Of a DNA stretch of 6,194 bases, positions 4,494 to 6,194 are shown piece by piece; the stretch's first letter is position 1, and each line of letters opens with the position of its first letter. Origin of the DNA: JAJPJX01 sp964568355 (GTDB lineage: Bacteria; Acidobacteriota; Terriglobia; Bryobacterales; Bryobacteraceae); the NCBI GenBank assembly GCA_964568355.1, contig CAZMRK010000088.1, positions 1 to 6,194 on the forward strand. The letters run 5' to 3'. Position numbers and translations under genes: made by a program. The notes beneath the pieces are model-generated. The model made no database searches. It saw only the letters and a program-made list of their open reading frames with translations, and had not been told where the DNA came from.

Positions 4494-6194
4494 ATGCTTA
4501 CGGAAACTAGATCGGTTTTCGAGTTCCAGACCTTTCGCGTGGATTTGGCCGAACGGAAGCTCTGGAGCGGAGATCACCCGATACCGCTCACACCGAAGGT
4601 ATTTCAGACGCTGGCTGTCCTGATCGAGAATCGCGACCGGCTGGTAACCAAGCAGGAACTGATCGATACGGTCTGGCCGGATCGATTTGTTACAGAAGCC
4701 AATCTGACGCAGAACATCTCGGTGCTGCGCAAGGCACTGGGGGAAACGGCGACCGGCACGAAATATATCGCTACGTTTCCGGGGAAAGGATACCGTTTCA
4801 TCGCGGACGTTACGGCCGTAGGGGAAGAAATGACGGCTAGCGCGCCGGCGGTCGAACAGCCTCTGCCATCCGTAAAGGCGCCACCCGAAAGTCCGCGGCG
4901 CCGGTATTGGACTGCCGGCCTTGTCGTTTCCGCCGTGCTTGGGATGGTCGCGGTGATTGCGTTCCTCCAGCACAAGCCGGCCTCGGTGAGCGTTGGCGGT
5001 TCCCATCGTCTGGCGGAGGTAGCGGGGCGCAGTTATCAGCCGGTGCTTTCGCCCGACGGGTCGATGGTGGCATTCGTGCAACAGCCCGATCTGCGCTCCT
5101 CCCTGCGGGTGTTGGTTGCCAGGACAGCAGAAAACAGCGCCCCTGCAACGGTTAGCGAAATCAGCGGCGACGCGTTCAGCCCGGCGTGGTCTCCGGATGG
5201 CCGCGCGTTGGCGTTTCTTCAGGCCCGGGAGGATCGCCTGTTCCTGGTAATCGAGGAACTAAGCCACAACCCCCGCGTGGTGACCGAAGTATTTCCCCAA
5301 CGGTATAGTTTGATACCGCGGCAGTTGGACTGGTCGCCGGATGGCAGGCTGCTCGCTGTCTCCGATAAGAATGGAGAAAGCGATCCGTTCCGGATCGATC
5401 TGGTGCATATCAGCGACGGCCGCCGTGCCCCGATTACGATTCCGCCGGCCCTCTCCGATGGCGACTTCGCGCCGCGGTTCTCGCCGGATGGGACTAAGCT
5501 GGCGTTTCTGCGGCAGAGCTCGCGTCCGGTTCTCGACCTGCTGTATGTCAATATGCCGGGCGGCGAGCCCGTGATGGTAAGCCCGGCAAGAGCGGCGCTG
5601 GGTGACGTGGACTGGTCGCCGGACTCGCGGTCTCTTCTGTTCACCGCGCAAAGCCAGCGGGTGTGGCGGCTGTGGCGCGCGATGGCGGGGCGGCCGAACC
5701 AGCGATGGGAGCCGGTGCAGGGGTCCGAAGAGGTGTCGCAGCTCTCGATTGCGCGCACCCGTGGAACCCTGGTGAGCTCGTCTTGCGATCCGGATCCAAG
5801 CATCTGGCGCGGGAAACTGGCGGACGACGGAACCGCAGTGGCCTGGGATCGCTTCATCGACTCCAAAGCCGACGACATATTTCCCGGATTTTCGAGAGAT
5901 GGGCGGCGCGTGGTGTTTCTGTCCACGCGCACGGGTGCACGCCAGTTGTGGGTGAAGGAGGAAACCGGGGAGGAACGGGCGCTGACCCGAGCTCCGCAGC
6001 GGCCAAGCTACGCCTCCTGGACAACCGCCGAGGACTTGGTCTATTCCGACCTACGGGAACGCCGGATGTATCTTTTCCGCGCGGGCAGCCCCTCGCCGGC
6101 GCCGATTCCGCTGGTAGGCACAGTAGGGAGCCATACGACGGTCTCGCCGGATGGGCAGACGGTCTACTGGGTGAAGCGCTTCTACATCTATCAG
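4494..6194 (+). CDS. Membrane-bound winged-helix regulator with periplasmic PD40/TolB-like propeller (C-terminus beyond the right edge)
   Basis: The frame is open for 567 codons to the window end. Residues about 8-105 are an OmpR/PhoB-type winged helix (Trans_reg_C): FEFQTFRVDLAERKLW, PLTPKVFQTLAVLIEN, the recognition-helix region TEANLTQNISVLRKALGE (67-84) and the wing YIATFPGKGYRFIADV (91-106). There is no receiver domain. A Pro/Ala-rich linker (112-133) leads to the basic PRRRYW (134-139) and one membrane helix (about 140-159). By the positive-inside rule the winged helix is cytoplasmic and the rest periplasmic, as in CadC and ToxR. The periplasmic part carries PD40-type motifs (SPDG or close) at residues 186, 233, 281, 330, 375, 467 and 551. 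Their spacing is about 47, with weaker repeats near 420 and 509, as in a TolB/WD40-like propeller. It probably senses a periplasmic signal and controls transcription, perhaps of the divergent receptors. Acidobacterial genomes carry many such proteins, so its target need not be local. Confidence 0.9.
   Translation, partial: MLTETRSVFEFQTFRVDLAERKLWSGDHPIPLTPKVFQTLAVLIENRDRLVTKQELIDTVWPDRFVTEANLTQNISVLRKALGETATGTKYIATFPGKGYRFIADVTAVGEEMTASAPAVEQPLPSVKAPPESPRRRYWTAGLVVSAVLGMVAVIAFLQHKPASVSVGGSHRLAEVAGRSYQPVLSPDGSMVAFVQQPDLRSSLRVLVARTAENSAPATVSEISGDAFSPAWSPDGRALAFLQAREDRLFLVIEELSHNPRVVTEVFPQRYSLIPRQLDWSPDGRLLAVSDKNGESDPFRIDLVHISDGRRAPITIPPALSDGDFAPRFSPDGTKLAFLRQSSRPVLDLLYVNMPGGEPVMVSPARAALGDVDWSPDSRSLLFTAQSQRVWRLWRAMAGRPNQRWEPVQGSEEVSQLSIARTRGTLVSSSCDPDPSIWRGKLADDGTAVAWDRFIDSKADDIFPGFSRDGRRVVFLSTRTGARQLWVKEETGEERALTRAPQRPSYASWTTAEDLVYSDLRERRMYLFRAGSPSPAPIPLVGTVGSHTTVSPDGQTVYWVKRFYIYQ

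Noticed and set aside
4449..5148. Minus-strand open frames (4449-5081 and 4837-5148) opposite the regulator
   Set aside because: They lie opposite the winged helix and membrane segment, whose motifs are unmistakable. Their products are Arg/Pro-rich without domains.
5219..5932. 237-codon minus-strand open frame opposite the propeller
   Set aside because: It lies opposite regular SPDG repeats of the regulator. Its Ser/Arg-rich product is the complement of those repeats.
5049..6155. Recurrent CTCGCCGGATGG-like DNA motif as a CRISPR or mobile repeat
   Set aside because: The copies are in frame and encode the SPDG motifs of the propeller, so they are protein repeats. I saw no CRISPR array, transposase, tRNA or rRNA gene in the window.

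Overview
The window looks like chromosomal DNA of a GC-rich bacterium, most likely an acidobacterium of the Solibacter/Bryobacter type. Two things point there. First, there are two large Oar-like TonB-dependent receptors, each with an N-terminal carboxypeptidase-regulatory-like domain. Second, there is a single-chain regulator that joins an OmpR-type winged helix to a membrane segment and a PD40/TolB-like beta-propeller. Both families are strongly expanded in Acidobacteria. The taxonomic call is inferred from gene content, not from a marker gene.

Layout. Positions 1-854 (minus strand) hold the first 284 codons of an Oar-like receptor that continues past the left edge. Positions 855-1106 are a 252-base spacer with two abutting hairpins (931-973), an 11-base direct repeat and a possible promoter for the partial receptor. 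Positions 1107-4331 (minus strand) hold a complete second Oar-like receptor of 1074 residues; I start it at an ATG with a good ribosome binding site. Positions 4332-4493 are a 162-base divergent intergenic region with a small inverted repeat, a candidate promoter and a GC-rich leader hairpin. Positions 4494-6194 (plus strand) hold the wHTH-TM-propeller regulator, open for 567 codons up to the right edge.

How the parts may work together. The receptors would sit in the outer membrane and import a substrate, or assemble a surface structure, using TonB energy. The regulator's predicted topology puts its DNA-binding domain in the cytoplasm and its propeller in the periplasm. It is transcribed divergently from the receptors, which fits a local one-protein sensor-regulator controlling them. 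That link rests on gene arrangement and topology only. No gene names a substrate. The protein families are known; the interest lies in the pairing and in the unexplained structure of the two intergenic regions.
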